Positions 23,437 to 24,140 of a DNA stretch of 24,140 nt are shown here, in pieces. The notes beneath the pieces were generated by a model. It saw nothing but the letters and a program-made list of their open reading frames with translations, did not search any database and was not told the DNA's origin. Origin of the DNA: Nitrosomonadales bacterium. GTDB taxonomy: Bacteria; Pseudomonadota; Gammaproteobacteria; Burkholderiales; Sulfuricellaceae. The stretch is taken from the NCBI GenBank assembly GCA_003104895.1, contig PQAG01000210.1, forward strand, positions 12,943-37,082, written 5' to 3'. The first letter of the stretch is position 1, and each line of letters starts with the position of its first letter. A program made the position numbers and the translations under genes.

Positions 23437-24140
23437 CTGCCGGATTTTTCCCGCGCCAGCTTGAAGGTGCGCGCCGCATTCAGGCTGGCGGAGATGTCCG
23501 GCAGGTCGATGGACAGGCGGCTCTGCCCAAGCTGTTTGAGGTGGTTGAGGGCGTTGCGGACAGCCTGGTCGCTGGTGTCAAAATAGCGCTTCAGCCAGTC
23601 CTCGGTGGCCTTGATATCGGCCTTGTAGCTGGCCTCGTTGCGCTGCAGCAGGGCAAGGCGCGCGGAGAGCAGGCGCAGTCTCAGGTTTTCGCGCAGGAAA
23701 TAAGCCTGGGCGGGGGGCAGGAGCGGCAGCTCGGGTTTTTCGAGGTTCTGGATGCGCACCAGCTGCTTGAAATCCTGCCAGGCTTCCTCGCGCAGGCGCA
23801 GCCAGAAATTTTCCGGCAGGGCCTGGCGCGGGACCGGTTTTTCCGTGCCGCTCACGCGGCCCGGAAGCAGCGGCAGCTGGTCCACTTCCGCGGCCAGGCT
23901 GTCGAGCCGCAGATTGAGGCCCGCCAGGTCGATCTGCGGCAGGGATTGCAACTGCTCGATGTCCTTGTTGATCGCCTTGCGCAGCGTGAAAAACTGCGGG
24001 CGGTCCATGCGTTGCAGGCGGCTCTCCGCGGTTTGCAGCGCGATCAGCGCGGCCTGGACGTTACCGGCCAGCTGCAGCTGCTGGCTGGCGATGAGCAGCA
24101 TCTGTTCGATTTCCGCCAGCACCCATTCGTCGCGGTTGCG
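23433..24140 (-). CDS. hemX: HemX-family protein, C-terminal part (window edge)
   Basis: About 235 C-terminal residues of a HemX-type protein, often misnamed uroporphyrinogen-III C-methyltransferase. The visible part starts RNRDEWVLAEIEQMLLIA, continues with LIALQTAESRLQRMD, LRKAINKDIEQL and FWLRLREEAWQDFKQLVRI, and ends with the RLLSARLALLQRNEASYKAD helix. These are typical of the periplasmic helical domain. The N-terminal membrane anchor and the start lie beyond the window. It precedes hemY with a 4-bp overlap, the order hemX-hemY common in Betaproteobacteria and usually preceded by hemC-hemD. There is no sign of catalytic methyltransferase motifs. Confidence 0.92.
   Translation of the reverse strand, partial: RNRDEWVLAEIEQMLLIASQQLQLAGNVQAALIALQTAESRLQRMDRPQFFTLRKAINKDIEQLQSLPQIDLAGLNLRLDSLAAEVDQLPLLPGRVSGTEKPVPRQALPENFWLRLREEAWQDFKQLVRIQNLEKPELPLLPPAQAYFLRENLRLRLLSARLALLQRNEASYKADIKATEDWLKRYFDTSDQAVRNALNHLKQLGQSRLSIDLPDISASLNAARTFKLAREKSGR

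Overview
The window looks like a chromosomal segment from a GC-rich betaproteobacterium, most plausibly of the Nitrosomonadales (Gallionella/Sulfuricella-like) type. This rests on gene content and order: aroQ-accB-accC-prmA-(zinc ribbon/DUF3426), a hemX-hemY pair, a DsbD/TlpA/CutA block, and a ferredoxin-fused flavin reductase divergent from an SDR epimerase. The taxonomic placement is inference, since there is no rRNA or other phylogenetic marker. No tRNA, rRNA, CRISPR array or complete insertion sequence was seen.

Left part (1-10055), nearly all on the minus strand. Reading leftward, aroQ, accB, accC, prmA, a zinc-ribbon/DUF3426 membrane protein and gcvT lie close together and look like one operon: shikimate pathway, first step of fatty acid synthesis, ribosomal protein L11 methylation, then the glycine-cleavage T protein. 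The remaining glycine-cleavage genes continue as gcvH, gcvPA, tpx (thiol peroxidase) and gcvPB (cut by the window edge). Between gcvT and gcvH lies about 1.6 kb of accessory DNA. It holds a plus-strand DUF4160-DUF2442 pair, two inverted copies of a multi-hairpin repeat, and a small lipoprotein gene. tpx separates the two P-protein subunit genes.

Middle part (10056-16550). A cutA-dsbD-tlpA-like operon (minus) handles periplasmic thiol reduction; its DsbD carries two N-terminal redox domains instead of one. fxsA (plus) diverges from cutA with 6 bp between start codons, and meets a MoaD-like gene tail to tail with no spacer. That MoaD-like gene ends the operon SDR epimerase - murI - MoaD-like (minus). 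A ferredoxin/FAD/NAD reductase diverges from the epimerase.

Right part (16551-22546, plus strand) is the most interesting block: a REC-HPt protein, a TonB-dependent receptor, a YfiR-family periplasmic protein and a CHASE8-HAMP-HisKA-HATPase-REC-HPt hybrid kinase. It resembles the YfiBNR envelope-signalling logic, with a TonB receptor as outer-membrane partner and a phosphorelay kinase in place of the diguanylate cyclase. No output domain is encoded in the block. The region ahead of it has a perfect 17-bp dyad, a TATAAT element with a weak -35, and an FNR-like site.

Right edge (22547-24140, minus strand): hemX (partial), a hemY that stops after about 158 residues, and a collapsed toxin-antitoxin remnant in which the first residues of a MazE/VapB-type antitoxin are joined to the C-terminal part of a PIN-domain toxin. 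This edge looks like a rearrangement scar.
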